A stretch of DNA of 64,000 nucleotides from Ancylomarina euxina (GTDB taxonomy: Bacteria; Bacteroidota; Bacteroidia; Bacteroidales; Marinifilaceae), in contig NZ_QQWG01000013.1 of the NCBI RefSeq assembly GCF_003863355.1, forward strand, positions 61,807 through 125,806, given 5' to 3'. Within the stretch, counting starts at the first letter, position 1. Every line of letters starts with the position of its first letter. Of this stretch, positions 1-9,251 are shown piece by piece. The notes under the pieces were generated by a model that did no database searches, was not told the DNA's origin, and worked only from the letters and a program-made list of their open reading frames with translations. The position numbers and the translations under genes are program-made.

Positions 1-1
1 G

Positions 2-277
2 ATTTCTCAAGTCGATGTGAAAAAATACACCGCATGGCGTAACGGCTATTTTTATTTTGAACGAGAGAGACTCGAAGATATTCTTTTGAAACTTGAACGC
101 TGGTACGACTTTAAAGTCTTTTATCAGAATGCCAATGTGAAAGATTTTGAGTTTAGAATGAGAGCCGACCGAACCGTGAGTTTCGATGAGGTGATTAAAC
201 GATTGGAACTAACAGGAAGAATAAATATCAGTGTGAAAGGAAAGGCCCTTGTGATATCGGATGTAAATAGAAACTAA
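2..277 (+). CDS. FecR-family anti-sigma factor, C-terminal part (cut by window edge)
   Basis: Only the last 91 codons are visible; the frame is open to the left edge, so the GTG at 17 is not the real start. The visible part matches the DUF4974 domain that ends Bacteroidota FecR proteins: a WRNGYFYF stretch, then a helix with RLEDILLKLERWYDFKVFY, ending in strands finishing at VISDV. The same pattern closes the three complete FecR proteins in this window (for example RLEDILNSLSRWYGLKVFY near 13690). By family knowledge this periplasmic part contacts the STN domain of the partner SusC. It precedes a SusC gene by 94 bases, as in the other modules, so its sigma gene is probably just outside the window. 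Confidence 0.9.
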   Translation: MSQVDVKKYTAWRNGYFYFERERLEDILLKLERWYDFKVFYQNANVKDFEFRMRADRTVSFDEVIKRLELTGRINISVKGKALVISDVNRN

Positions 278-291
278 ACCAAAATAAAAAA

Positions 292-313
292 AGGGATAGT
301 TGGAGCTATCCCT
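292..313 (+). promoter_or_regulatory. hairpin between FecR and SusC (module 1)
   Basis: AGGGATAG (292-299) pairs perfectly with CTATCCCT (306-313) around a 6-base loop. There is no strong T-run after it, so it is more likely a partial attenuator, processing site or RNA-stability element than a full terminator. Hairpins sit at the same junction in the other three modules. Confidence 0.5.
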
Positions 314-371
314 AATAAAGTAACATTCATTCTTGGAGGAATGAATTATTATTAATCTTCATGACAAATTT

Positions 372-3300
372 ATGAAAAAAAAACTAACCATTCCTTTATC
401 TACATGGGATAAAGGAAAAAGAAAACGCTTTTTTATGCGCTTAGGCTTATTAAAATTAATGCTGATTTTTGGATTGATGAGTACGCATGCCAATGTGAAT
501 TCACAGACGATTATCTCGAAATTAAAACTCGAAGAAGTTGAACTATCAGAGGCTTTGGAGCGTATTGAAGAACTCAGCTCTTACGATTTTGTCTTTAACT
601 ACAATGATCTTAAAGGCTACAAGGTTTCAGTAGATTTGGAAGAAACAAGCCTTGAGAATTGTTTAGATCAAGTTTTGAGAGAAGTACCCTTTGAATACCA
701 GACTAAAGGTGATGTGGTGGTTATTTCTTATAAGAAAAAATCTGCACCCATTCAGCAAGAAAAAAGAGAAATCAAAGGAAAGGTCACTGATGAAAATGGC
801 GAAACTTTACCTGGTGTATCAGTCGTTGTAAAAGGGACGTCGACTGGAGTGGCAACAGATATTGATGGGAATTATGCTATTCAATTTGACCATGAAAATG
901 CAGTCTTGGTTTTTTCTTTTGTTGGGATGGTTCAGCAAGAGATAGCTTATCATGCTCAAAGTAGTTTGAATGTTGTATTGCAATACGATACTGCAAATTT
1001 GGAAGAAGTTGTTGTTACTGGTTATCAAACTATATCTAAAGAGCGTGCGACTGGGTCTTTTGAGAAAGTTGATTCGAAACAAATTGAAAAACCGGTTTCT
1101 GATATTAGCGAAAGATTGGTAGGAACAGTAACTGGTCTTCAACAAGTGAGAGACCCTAGTGGTGATGTAAGGTTTGAAATAAGGGGACAATCTTCAATTA
1201 CAACACCTAATGTTGGGGTATCACAACCACTCGTTGTTGTAGATGGATTTCCTATTGAGGGCGATTTTAAAACTGTAAATCCAAATGATATTGAAAGTGT
1301 TACAATATTGAAAGATGCAGCAGCAACTTCAATATGGGGAGCGCGTTCTGCTAATGGTGTGATAGTTATTACTACAAAAAAGGGCTCAACAAAAAATAAA
1401 GCAAAAGTTGAATTTAGTTCTTTCTGGAAATTCAAAAATAAACCGAATCTTAGAAAAACTCTTAATAGACTATCCAGTGCAGATCAAATAGAATTGGAGA
1501 AATATGTATATACCACTGAGAATAATTACGGTGAACGTGGGTATATTCCATATTACAGCTCAATAAGTGATAATAATGGCCATGTTGCAATGGGTGATTT
1601 ATCAGCCGGACAACTTGCTTTTAACGAACATTATCTGGGTAAAATAACATTGCAAGAAAGAGATAATAGGCTGTCTGCTTTATCTAAATTGGATAATACG
1701 AAGCAAATAGAGAAATATTTATTACAGCAAAATTTTACGCAACAATATAATTTAGCTGTTTCTGGTGGAAATGATAAAATGAATAACCGTTTATCATTAA
1801 TGTTTGAAGATCGTAAGGGTGATAATAAAAATAATGATCTGAAGAAATACATGGTAAATTATAAACTAAATTATAAGATATTAAAAAATTTAGATTTTTC
1901 TTTTAATGGGACTTTAAATTATAATAATGAGGAATATAATGGAAGTGGTTCAAAGATATATAATTCATATTCACCTGTAGCTTATGCTAAAGGTGTGGCA
2001 CCCTACCAGATGTTAAAAAATGCTGATGGTTCACTGGCTAGATGGTCTAACGGGGTAATGACAAAATGGGGTATTAGTGGAAGCAGTACAACTATTTATG
2101 GGCCAAATTTTGCCAGATATATAGCTCCAATAAAAGATAAATTTCCCTATCAGGATTGGACCTTTAATCCTATAGAGGAAATAAATGCAAGAGATTTTAA
2201 TGCAAGGGATATTAATGCCCGTTTTCAGGCAGGACTTAACTTTAAAATTATAAAAGGACTTGATCTGTCTTCTAAATTCCAATATGAGATATATGATCAA
2301 AGAATTAATGAACGCTATTTTGAGAATTCATTTGAAGTTAGGATGCGTGTAAATGCAACGAGTGGTTGGGATAAATATACTAATGAAGTTACACAAAGAC
2401 TTCCTAAAGGTGAATTTTTAGATAAGGCAGATACTGAAATTAAATCGTATAACTTCAGAAATCAATTAAATTTTCATAGAGATTTTGGTAAACATAGCAT
2501 AAGTGCATTAGTTGGTACAGAAGTTAGTGAGAAAACAACAAATATATGGGCACAGCCACGTGGTTATGGTTACGATAATAATAGATTAAGCTCAGCATCA
2601 CTTCTACATGGGGATGGCTCTGATAGATCATTTATTACTGCACTTCAAATGCGCCTGGGAATTATTCCGGAACCGGTCACTTCTCCTTATCCTACTATTA
2701 TAGGTAGACAAGCTTATGGTCTCCTTTTTGGGTTCAGAACCACTGCTCTACCAGGATATTCCCAAGAGGTTTATTTTTCAATGTATAGTAATTTGGCATA
2801 TACTTACGATGAAAAGTTTACATTGACTGCTTCTGCCAGAACGGATGCATCTAATTTTATTGCGGATGATCCTAAATATAGATATTCTCCATTCTGGTCT
2901 ATTGGTGGTATTTGGCATATTAGCAAAGAGATGTTTATGGAGGATTTAAATTGGATTGACAGATTAGCTATTCGTACGAGTTATGGTGTAAATGGAAATG
3001 CGAATAAAGGTAGCTCCGCAAAAACAGTTTTAAATGTAAAGCCATTAAGTAATTCATATACAGGAGGATTGGAGTCGGAAATAGTGAATGGTTATGGTAA
3101 TCCTGATTTAGGATGGGAAAAAGTTAATACTTTCAATTTAGGATTAGATTATTCTCTTTTTAATGGCAAATTATTTGGTAAAGTTGAATTCTATAATAAA
3201 AATAGTAAAGATTTAATTTGTAGGGTATCAGTACCTAGGTATTCAGGAGCAAATTTGGCTAATTTGAATGCTGCTGAAATGTATAATCGTGGTCTTGAAA

Positions 3301-4088
3301 TGGAATTCGGTACTAATATTTCTATTTTAAAAGATGATATTGTGTGGTCAGGTAATCTTTCTTTTGCATATAATAAAAATAAAATAACAAATGTATTAGC
3401 TGAACCTACAGGAGTTAACGATTTGGTTAATGGTGGATATTTTGCATACGCGTCAGGCTATGATGCTAATGCTTTATGGACCAGGAGGTATGCCGGATTG
3501 GTGAATGATGAACCTATGATATACGATTCTAAAAACACAAAGCATAGTGCCGTGGACACATGGAACCTTACGGGTACACCTTTTGACTATTCTGTATATA
3601 GCGGAACAAAAAGAGCTCCTTATGTTTTGGGATTTAACTCTAATTTTAAAATTTACGATTTTGATATTTCCTTTATATTAACAGGTAAATTCGGTCATAA
3701 ATTTATGAGAGAAGCTTATGATTTTTATTTACCAGTAACGAATACCTCTGTATCTTCACTATATAAAGAAGCTATAAGTGTTGATCCTGATAAACAGATG
3801 CCAATGCCAACCCAAGGCTATAATACACAACTAGGAAATTATCCTTTGGCACAGAATAAGATGAATTATTTAGTTGAAAATGCCTCTCATATAAGATTTC
3901 AAGAAATAAGTGTCACTTATAATATGCCACATACGATGATTTCTAAATTAGGGTTAGACGCATGTAAATTATATAGCCAGGTAAATAATATTGGGACCAT
4001 CTTATTTAATGATTATAATGAAGATCCTGAGTATGGATTTAACAAGCCAACGGCAGTATTTACTTTTGGGCTAAAATGTAACTTTTAA
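372..4088 (+). CDS. SusC/RagA-family TonB-dependent receptor with STN domain (module 1)
   Basis: Outer-membrane 22-strand barrel receptor that imports a ligand using TonB energy, together with the following SusD lipoprotein. Order along 1238 residues: basic N-region and hydrophobic signal core (about 24-45), STN signalling domain (about 47-120), carboxypeptidase-D-like regulatory domain (about 134-205, with GETLPGVSVVVKGTSTG), TonB-box-like EEVVVTGYQ (211-219), plug (about 220-345, with VVVDGFPIEGD and ILKDAAATSIWGARSANGVI), then the barrel, ending in Phe as usual. The STN domain implies signalling through FecR to an ECF sigma. It shares the unusual GYQTISKERATG stretch with the SusC proteins of modules 3 and 4 but not 2. 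The ligand cannot be told from sequence. The long basic N-region before the signal core is seen in all four SusC proteins here. Confidence 0.95.
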   Translation: MKKKLTIPLSTWDKGKRKRFFMRLGLLKLMLIFGLMSTHANVNSQTIISKLKLEEVELSEALERIEELSSYDFVFNYNDLKGYKVSVDLEETSLENCLDQVLREVPFEYQTKGDVVVISYKKKSAPIQQEKREIKGKVTDENGETLPGVSVVVKGTSTGVATDIDGNYAIQFDHENAVLVFSFVGMVQQEIAYHAQSSLNVVLQYDTANLEEVVVTGYQTISKERATGSFEKVDSKQIEKPVSDISERLVGTVTGLQQVRDPSGDVRFEIRGQSSITTPNVGVSQPLVVVDGFPIEGDFKTVNPNDIESVTILKDAAATSIWGARSANGVIVITTKKGSTKNKAKVEFSSFWKFKNKPNLRKTLNRLSSADQIELEKYVYTTENNYGERGYIPYYSSISDNNGHVAMGDLSAGQLAFNEHYLGKITLQERDNRLSALSKLDNTKQIEKYLLQQNFTQQYNLAVSGGNDKMNNRLSLMFEDRKGDNKNNDLKKYMVNYKLNYKILKNLDFSFNGTLNYNNEEYNGSGSKIYNSYSPVAYAKGVAPYQMLKNADGSLARWSNGVMTKWGISGSSTTIYGPNFARYIAPIKDKFPYQDWTFNPIEEINARDFNARDINARFQAGLNFKIIKGLDLSSKFQYEIYDQRINERYFENSFEVRMRVNATSGWDKYTNEVTQRLPKGEFLDKADTEIKSYNFRNQLNFHRDFGKHSISALVGTEVSEKTTNIWAQPRGYGYDNNRLSSASLLHGDGSDRSFITALQMRLGIIPEPVTSPYPTIIGRQAYGLLFGFRTTALPGYSQEVYFSMYSNLAYTYDEKFTLTASARTDASNFIADDPKYRYSPFWSIGGIWHISKEMFMEDLNWIDRLAIRTSYGVNGNANKGSSAKTVLNVKPLSNSYTGGLESEIVNGYGNPDLGWEKVNTFNLGLDYSLFNGKLFGKVEFYNKNSKDLICRVSVPRYSGANLANLNAAEMYNRGLEMEFGTNISILKDDIVWSGNLSFAYNKNKITNVLAEPTGVNDLVNGGYFAYASGYDANALWTRRYAGLVNDEPMIYDSKNTKHSAVDTWNLTGTPFDYSVYSGTKRAPYVLGFNSNFKIYDFDISFILTGKFGHKFMREAYDFYLPVTNTSVSSLYKEAISVDPDKQMPMPTQGYNTQLGNYPLAQNKMNYLVENASHIRFQEISVTYNMPHTMISKLGLDACKLYSQVNNIGTILFNDYNEDPEYGFNKPTAVFTFGLKCNF

Positions 4089-4099
4089 AATTTCGTACA

Positions 4100-5701
4100 A
4101 TGAAAAAAATATATGTTTTAATAATATCATTTTCGTTCTTGTTGGGAGCTTGTAATGATCTTTTAGAAAAGGTTCCTAGTAAACAAAGCGATATCGTTCC
4201 TACTCATGTCGACTATCTTATAGGATTATTGTCATCAGATGATATGTATGTTTCAGCATCCGATGATAAAGTATTATTAAGTGATGATTTTAATGCTCTT
4301 AGAATTTTCCAGGAGCAGAATGATAAAACATTTAGTCGTATGGGGATGCAATTTCCTTTAACTTGGAGTTTTAAAAATCTTACAGCTGTAAAATATTCTC
4401 GCAGCTGTTGGGAGAGTGAATATTCTATAATTTATCGGGCGAATACCATTCTGGATTATTTATCGGATGTAAGTGGAACAGAACAAGAAAAGTTGAGATT
4501 AAAAGCTGATGCACATTTTATTCGTGCTTTTTCTCATTTTAATCTTGTCAATACTTTTTCGTTACCATATAAAGCTGATAAATCGAACGGTGAAGATCTG
4601 GGAGTTCCGATACAAACGTTTCCCAGTATAGCTAATTTTCCCGTTAGATCAAGTTTAGAAGATACGTATCAGTTTATCATAGATGAATTAAAAATTTCAG
4701 AAGAACTCTTGAAAGATCAGGAATTAGAAATTGCCCCTATAGGAAATATATGTCAATGGAGAGCAAGTAAACCTGCTGTTTATGCATTACTTTCTAAAGT
4801 CTATTTTACGATAGGTGATTATAGTAATGCAAAAGATTATGCTACAAAAGCTATAGTAAATAGTGGTGCAGCTTCATTGATAGATTTTAATACTGAAGTC
4901 TCTTATGCTGACGAAAGTGTTAATAAAGAAGTTGATGTGATGATTGAATCAGGTGTAATTGTAAAGGATACGGTGAAAATGCCAATGACTTCAAATAATA
5001 CCTTTGAGCCTTTTGATTGGAAAGAAAATTTTTATTATAAAACTGATGGTTTTTCAAGCAAGCCCTGGCTTGTACCTACAGACGACCTCATTCAACTATA
5101 TGGCGAAACTGAAGATCAAAGAAGTTATGATTTAAGATGGAAATATTTATTTGTTCAAAATTTCTCATATACTGAATCTTTTTTTAGAGGTTTTCTGAAA
5201 GGCAATACCTATAATGCACCTATCAAAATTTGTGCTTATAAGGGGCTACATCATATTGGATTAAATCTTGCTGACATGTACCTTGTAAAAGCTGAATGTG
5301 AAGCAAGAGAGGGTAATCTAGGTGAAGCACAGGATATTATCAACCAATTTAGATTAAAAAGGTTTGATGCTTCAGCACCTTCTGATATTAGAAATCTAAC
5401 TTTTGTTTCGAAAGATGATGCAATTAAAAAGATTTTAGATGAACGTAGACGTGAAATGCCTTTTTATAGTAGATGGTATGATCTTAGACGTATTGCTGCT
5501 AATGGTGAGTTCTCTTATATTCCTGAGAAGTTAAGCAGGGATTTTTTTGAATTTGATAACAATAATGTCTTCACTGATAGACCAAAGGCTTATGAGTTTT
5601 ATCCGAAGACTGATTATTTGAAGTTTGCTTTTCCAATCCCTTATACTGATATAGAATTAGCTGAGAAATTCGGGGTGATACTGGAACAGAATAAATATTA
5701 A
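4100..5701 (+). CDS. SusD/RagB-family lipoprotein (module 1)
   Basis: Surface lipoprotein that closes over the SusC barrel and binds the ligand. The 533-residue protein has a lipobox LLGAC with the acylated Cys at 18, followed by the typical SusD opening DLLEKVPSK. A TPR-like helical core is visible (LRLKADAHFIRAFSHFNLVNTF near 135; DMYLVKAECEAREGNL near 393). The C-terminal DERRREMPFYSRWYDLRR is a standard SusD motif. It starts 11 bases after the SusC stop, so the two are co-transcribed. No glycan-specific features are evident and no glycoside hydrolase follows. Confidence 0.93.
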   Translation: MKKIYVLIISFSFLLGACNDLLEKVPSKQSDIVPTHVDYLIGLLSSDDMYVSASDDKVLLSDDFNALRIFQEQNDKTFSRMGMQFPLTWSFKNLTAVKYSRSCWESEYSIIYRANTILDYLSDVSGTEQEKLRLKADAHFIRAFSHFNLVNTFSLPYKADKSNGEDLGVPIQTFPSIANFPVRSSLEDTYQFIIDELKISEELLKDQELEIAPIGNICQWRASKPAVYALLSKVYFTIGDYSNAKDYATKAIVNSGAASLIDFNTEVSYADESVNKEVDVMIESGVIVKDTVKMPMTSNNTFEPFDWKENFYYKTDGFSSKPWLVPTDDLIQLYGETEDQRSYDLRWKYLFVQNFSYTESFFRGFLKGNTYNAPIKICAYKGLHHIGLNLADMYLVKAECEAREGNLGEAQDIINQFRLKRFDASAPSDIRNLTFVSKDDAIKKILDERRREMPFYSRWYDLRRIAANGEFSYIPEKLSRDFFEFDNNNVFTDRPKAYEFYPKTDYLKFAFPIPYTDIELAEKFGVILEQNKY

Positions 5702-5708
5702 TAATTGT

Positions 5709-5727
5709 GGCCAGGTAAATCCTGGCC
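5709..5727 (+). promoter_or_regulatory. hairpin between SusD and thioredoxin gene (module 1)
   Basis: GGCCAGG (5709-5715) and CCTGGCC (5721-5727) form a perfect 7-bp GC-rich stem with loop TAAAT, starting 8 bases after the SusD stop. There is no T-run, so read-through to the thioredoxin-fold gene is expected. Modules 2, 3 and 4 have unrelated hairpins at the same place. Confidence 0.5.
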
Positions 5728-5750
5728 GCTTAAATATAGTTATCTAGAAT

Positions 5751-7001
5751 ATGAAGAAAATTATTATATCTCTGACATTAATTATATGCACTTGTAGTGC
5801 ATTTTCACAAGGAATAAAGTTTGAAAAATGTAGTTTTAAAGAGGCTTTAGTCTTGGCGAATGAGAACAATAAATTTTTATTTATTGATTGTTATACACAG
5901 TGGTGTGGACCATGTAAAGTTATGGCGAAAAATATCTTTACACAGAAAAAAGTAGGGGATTATTTTAATAATAATGTCATTTCTTTAAAGATAGATTGTG
6001 GCTCAGTAGAAGGGGAAAAGTTTGCAGCGGATAATAATATTACTAGTTATCCTACAATGCTAATCTATGATGCTGATGGAAAACTATTAAAAAGGATTGA
6101 GGGTGCAGCACCCGATGCAGATATATTAATAAGTTATGTCAAGCAAGCTGTTGAGCCAGATGAGAACTTTAATCATTTATTAGAAAAATATAATAAAGGA
6201 GATAGAAACCTTGAATTAATAGCTGATCTATTAATAGATGGTTATCAATTTGCGTATATACAGGAAAAAGAAGAAAGAGTAAAACTATTTGAAAGATTAA
6301 CTGATATTTTTGGGTGGTATATTTCGGTAAAAGATATTGGAAAATGGATAAATAAAAAGGATTTTAAAATAATATCTATTTATTTATCTAAAGAAGAAAA
6401 ATATATCAATTTTGTGCTGAATCATTACAACGAATATAAAAATATAATTGACGAGGAGATTTTTTCTGAATTTATTGTTAAGTCAAACAATTTCTTTATT
6501 TATAAATATAGTAGTAAAGGAGATTTGAAATTTAGGACTTATATAGAAAATATTAAAGGTAAATTCGCAGATGAGTACAAGAGAGAACCGTTTATGTATG
6601 AAAAAACACAATACATAACTGAAGCCACATATTCTTTAAAGTATGATAAAAATTTCAAAGAGTTTTATTCGTACATATCGATGGCAATTGAAACTTATAA
6701 AAAAATGAATATTTTAAATGCGAATATTTACACTAGTGCCTTAAGTTTATCATATGATAATATTGATTTCTTATCCAAATCAGAGATTAAAGAGATGATT
6801 AGATTTGGAGAAAATGCTATAAAAACTTATCAGGATGATTTGGTCTTAAATTTTACATTATCTCGTTTTTATGAATTGAATAATAACAAAAAAAAGTTAA
6901 TATCAGCATATAAAAAAATAATACCCTTAATAAAAAAATCAGAAAGATTTAAAACTGTAGCACCGATATATGAGGAAAAATTAAAAAATCTTCAGAAATA
7001 A
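5751..7001 (+). CDS. periplasmic thioredoxin-fold protein with long helical C-terminus (module 1)
   Basis: Likely thiol-disulfide oxidoreductase of the periplasm. The 416-residue protein has a signal peptide (1-20, ending AFSQ), a thioredoxin domain to about residue 130 with active site WCGPC (Cys52 and Cys55), and a cis-proline region (ITSYPTMLIYDADGK). The remaining 280 or so residues are rich in Lys, Tyr and Asn, look helical and match no domain I recognise. The protein at 40260 in module 4 has the same layout with the CxxC at identical positions, so they are paralogues. It follows SusD in the same operon. It may keep a receptor component or an imported cysteine-containing substrate reduced; that role is inferred from position only. 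Confidence 0.85.
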   Translation: MKKIIISLTLIICTCSAFSQGIKFEKCSFKEALVLANENNKFLFIDCYTQWCGPCKVMAKNIFTQKKVGDYFNNNVISLKIDCGSVEGEKFAADNNITSYPTMLIYDADGKLLKRIEGAAPDADILISYVKQAVEPDENFNHLLEKYNKGDRNLELIADLLIDGYQFAYIQEKEERVKLFERLTDIFGWYISVKDIGKWINKKDFKIISIYLSKEEKYINFVLNHYNEYKNIIDEEIFSEFIVKSNNFFIYKYSSKGDLKFRTYIENIKGKFADEYKREPFMYEKTQYITEATYSLKYDKNFKEFYSYISMAIETYKKMNILNANIYTSALSLSYDNIDFLSKSEIKEMIRFGENAIKTYQDDLVLNFTLSRFYELNNNKKKLISAYKKIIPLIKKSERFKTVAPIYEEKLKNLQK

Positions 7002-7074
7002 TAATTATTTCCCCTAAAATATAATCTGTTCTAAAATAGCCTGATATTATAATTTTTGGATATACAGTGTGTTG

Positions 7075-7109
7075 AAAAAAAAGTGTCCAATTTTTGACAC
7101 TTTTTTTTT
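7075..7109 (+). terminator. rho-independent terminator of module 1
   Basis: AAAAGTGTC (7079-7087) pairs with GACACTTTT (7096-7104), loop of 8, followed by a run of nine T. The A-run before the stem makes it able to work on both strands. It lies 75 bases after the thioredoxin-fold gene and closes module 1. Confidence 0.8.
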
Positions 7110-7472
7110 GTTGCTTATGCAAAAGGAGTGGGTTTTTGTAAAGTTTACATTGTGATGAAGTATAGTGATTGGCGAGGGGCAATTTAAGTCTGAAGGATAT
7201 ACTTATTTCAAACTTAGTTTTTTGTAGTGTGTATTCTTTTTTTAGTTATTATATTCCATTAGACAAACCAATTTATTTATAGCCAAATTTTTTGACCTTA
7301 TTTTTATTGAATGTTTCAACCATTAGTTTAGTTTCATTTGCATTAAATATTGATAACAGAAAGGTTTTCTTGAGTCGATTGTGTTTTTTTAATATTATTA
7401 TAAAGACAATTCCAATAATTAATTTTAAACTTTATAAACTCATAGTTTGGTTTGACTTAAAACGTTTAAGAT
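7110..7472. other. gene-free AT-rich stretch
   Basis: No convincing gene. A 67-codon open frame at 7292-7495 overlaps the next gene, has no family resemblance and is probably chance. The stretch presumably carries the promoter of the dehydrogenase gene, but I do not see a clear TTTG/TAnnTTTG pair at good spacing. Confidence 0.4.
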
Positions 7473-8402
7473 ATGAGCATATTGCTAGTTTTTGAAAATA
7501 AGGATGTTAACCCTTGGTATGAAACATTGAAAGCAAAATTACCTGATACAAATATTGAGATATATCCAGAGGTTAAAAATAAATCATCAGTGGATTTTGT
7601 TATTTGTTGGAAACCTAAAAAGAATGTATTAAAGGAGTTTGGTAACGTAAAAGTTATTCAATCGGTCGGAGCATCTATAGATCATATTACAAATTCTCAG
7701 CATTTAAGTAAAGATCACCTTGTTACAAGAATTGTTGATGAGAATTTATCCAATGATATGTGGGAGTTTTTAGTAACAATTGTTTTATCACAACTAAAAA
7801 ATGTAAAAAACTATCACAAGTATCAAAAGGCTAAAGTGTGGGAGCAGCTTGAGTATCGATCAATTCATAAAACGACAGTTGCAATTTTAGGTTTAGGGAG
7901 TATTGGAGGCTATGTTGCCTATAAATTTGCACAGTTTGGATTTAAATTAAAAGGATGGAGTTATTCGAAAAAACAGATTTCAAATGTTGAAAGCTTCACT
8001 GGAGATGACGGACTTGACGCATGTTTAAGTAATTCTGATTTTCTTATCAACCTTTTGCCGCTAACGGAAAACACGAAAAATATTTTAAATAAAAAGACAC
8101 TTCAAAAATTACCACAACATTCTTTTGTTATTAATGTTGGTCGAGGTGAGCATTTAGTTGAATCTGATCTAATAGAACTCATCAATTGTTCAAAATTGTC
8201 AGGTGCTTTACTCGATGTCTTTAGAACAGAACCTTTACCAATTGAACATCCCTTTTGGAATCATCCTAAAATTCAAATTACACCCCATATAGCAAGTTTA
8301 ACTAATATTGAGAGCGCTATTGGTCAAATTGTTGAGAACTATAGGCGTTTTAAGAATAATGAAGAATTACTACATGCAGTATCTATAGAGAAGGGGTATT
8401 AA
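7473..8402 (+). CDS. ghrA: GhrA-like D-2-hydroxyacid dehydrogenase (glyoxylate/hydroxypyruvate reductase family)
   Basis: NAD(P)H-dependent cytosolic reductase of 2-keto acids such as glyoxylate or hydroxypyruvate. The 309-residue length fits GhrA (about 312). The nucleotide-binding motif GLGSIG is at 140-145, and the catalytic set is Arg224 (in VGRGE), Glu253 (in RTEP) and His272 (in PHIAS). Stretches resembling E. coli GhrA include LINLLPLTENTKNILN, ALLDVFRTEPLP and the C-terminal KGY. It stands alone between module 1 and a decayed region, so the neighbours give no pathway. The exact substrate is open: the wider family includes many 2-hydroxyacid dehydrogenases. The start is ATG at 7473; upstream frames overlap only a doubtful small open frame. 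Confidence 0.85.
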   Translation: MSILLVFENKDVNPWYETLKAKLPDTNIEIYPEVKNKSSVDFVICWKPKKNVLKEFGNVKVIQSVGASIDHITNSQHLSKDHLVTRIVDENLSNDMWEFLVTIVLSQLKNVKNYHKYQKAKVWEQLEYRSIHKTTVAILGLGSIGGYVAYKFAQFGFKLKGWSYSKKQISNVESFTGDDGLDACLSNSDFLINLLPLTENTKNILNKKTLQKLPQHSFVINVGRGEHLVESDLIELINCSKLSGALLDVFRTEPLPIEHPFWNHPKIQITPHIASLTNIESAIGQIVENYRRFKNNEELLHAVSIEKGY

Positions 8403-8907
8403 ATAAAAGATCGAATGGAATGCAGTTATACCATTATTGCATTTCATTACTATTTCTCAGTCCAAATCATTTAATTTGCGCCCTGAGGTCTATTCCTTCT
8501 TAAATAACCTAAGGATGGAGTTGAATATTATCTATTTTGTTTGGGGAAGACTACTATTTTTTTTTGATAATTTTTTTTTGTTATTATCGATATTGATAGT
8601 CAATTTTGAAGGTCTCGGTCTAGTTTCTTTTGTATTAAGTTGCTTTGAATTTCCAGATACCAAACTTAAATAAAAATATTTTTAATTTAAATGGAATTTT
8701 TCTTAATATTTTTCAACGGTCCCGTTAGGATTGAAGGGTGATTTTAAAGATTTTTCTTATCAAAGCACCATGTATTTAGTGAAGTTGTTCAGGATGTTAT
8801 GTTATTTATGTTTAGTTGCTTATTATTTAAAGCTTGTTTAAATTCAAAATATGACCACATTCGTATGTGTGGTTAGGGCTAACAGACGGATTCATATTTA
8901 CTGGGAA
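8403..8907. other. gene-free stretch before the sigma pseudogene
   Basis: No supported gene. A 78-codon open frame at 8437-8673 is low-complexity (Phe/Leu/Asn-rich) and resembles nothing. A small imperfect hairpin, ACCACA (8854-8859) with TGTGGT (8868-8873), lies near the right end but has no T-run. The rest appears to be decayed intergenic DNA. Confidence 0.4.
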
Positions 8908-8944
8908 TTAATTGTATTGTGAACTTCTTATGAGGAGAGCTTTT

Positions 8945-8974
8945 TTGTAAAATCAATATCCTTTTCTATTTTTA
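8945..8974 (+). promoter_or_regulatory. relic copy of an ECF sigma promoter
   Basis: TTG (8945-8947), a 19-base spacer and TATTTTTA (8967-8974) form a Bacteroidota-type promoter. Sequence and spacing equal those in front of the intact sigma gene at 31993. It may still fire, but drives only a pseudogene. Confidence 0.55.
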
Positions 8975-8983
8975 GCACCTACT

Positions 8984-9236
8984 ATGAACAATCAGGAGCA
9001 ACTAATTTATACCGAAATTACAGAATGGCGACGAGTCTGGTTTGCGCCAAATGTTTGATCTGTATTATTCTCCTCTCTGTATTCGCTTTAAAATATATCG
9101 ATTCTTTTGATCTTGCTGAGGACCTGGTTCAAGATATTTTTTTGTTTTTGGGAAAATAATCGGGTTTAGCAGCTAAATACCTCTTTAAAATCCTACCTTT
9201 TTACATCAGTCAAAAACAATGCTCTGAATTATACAT
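8984..9236 (+). pseudogene. broken duplicate of the module-4 ECF sigma factor
   Basis: Starting at ATG 8984, this stretch is close to identical to the 5' part of the intact ECF sigma gene at 31993; the similarity begins upstream at about 8908 and includes the promoter. Differences are those of decay: one extra T early on (AATTTATAC for AATTATAC), a 2-base loss (CTCTCTGTATTC for CTCTCTGTGTATTC), and further changes around GATATTTTTTTG. Similarity stops abruptly after GCTCTGAATTATA at about 9234, inside region 2, where an unrelated peptidase fragment begins. The product would be non-functional. The origin is duplication from module 4 or loss of a whole sister module followed by deletion. Confidence 0.9.
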
Positions 9237-9251
9237 TAAAGAACATTTTTA

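Noticed and set aside
1139..1435. Minus-strand open frames inside the SusC genes
   Set aside because: Shadows of the coding strand with no family resemblance; similar ones occur inside every long gene here.
7292..7495. 67-codon open frame before the dehydrogenase
   Set aside because: Overlaps the real gene start, low complexity in an AT-rich stretch, no family resemblance.
8437..8673. 78-codon open frame
   Set aside because: Phe/Leu-rich chance frame in a decayed region, no start context or similarity seen.
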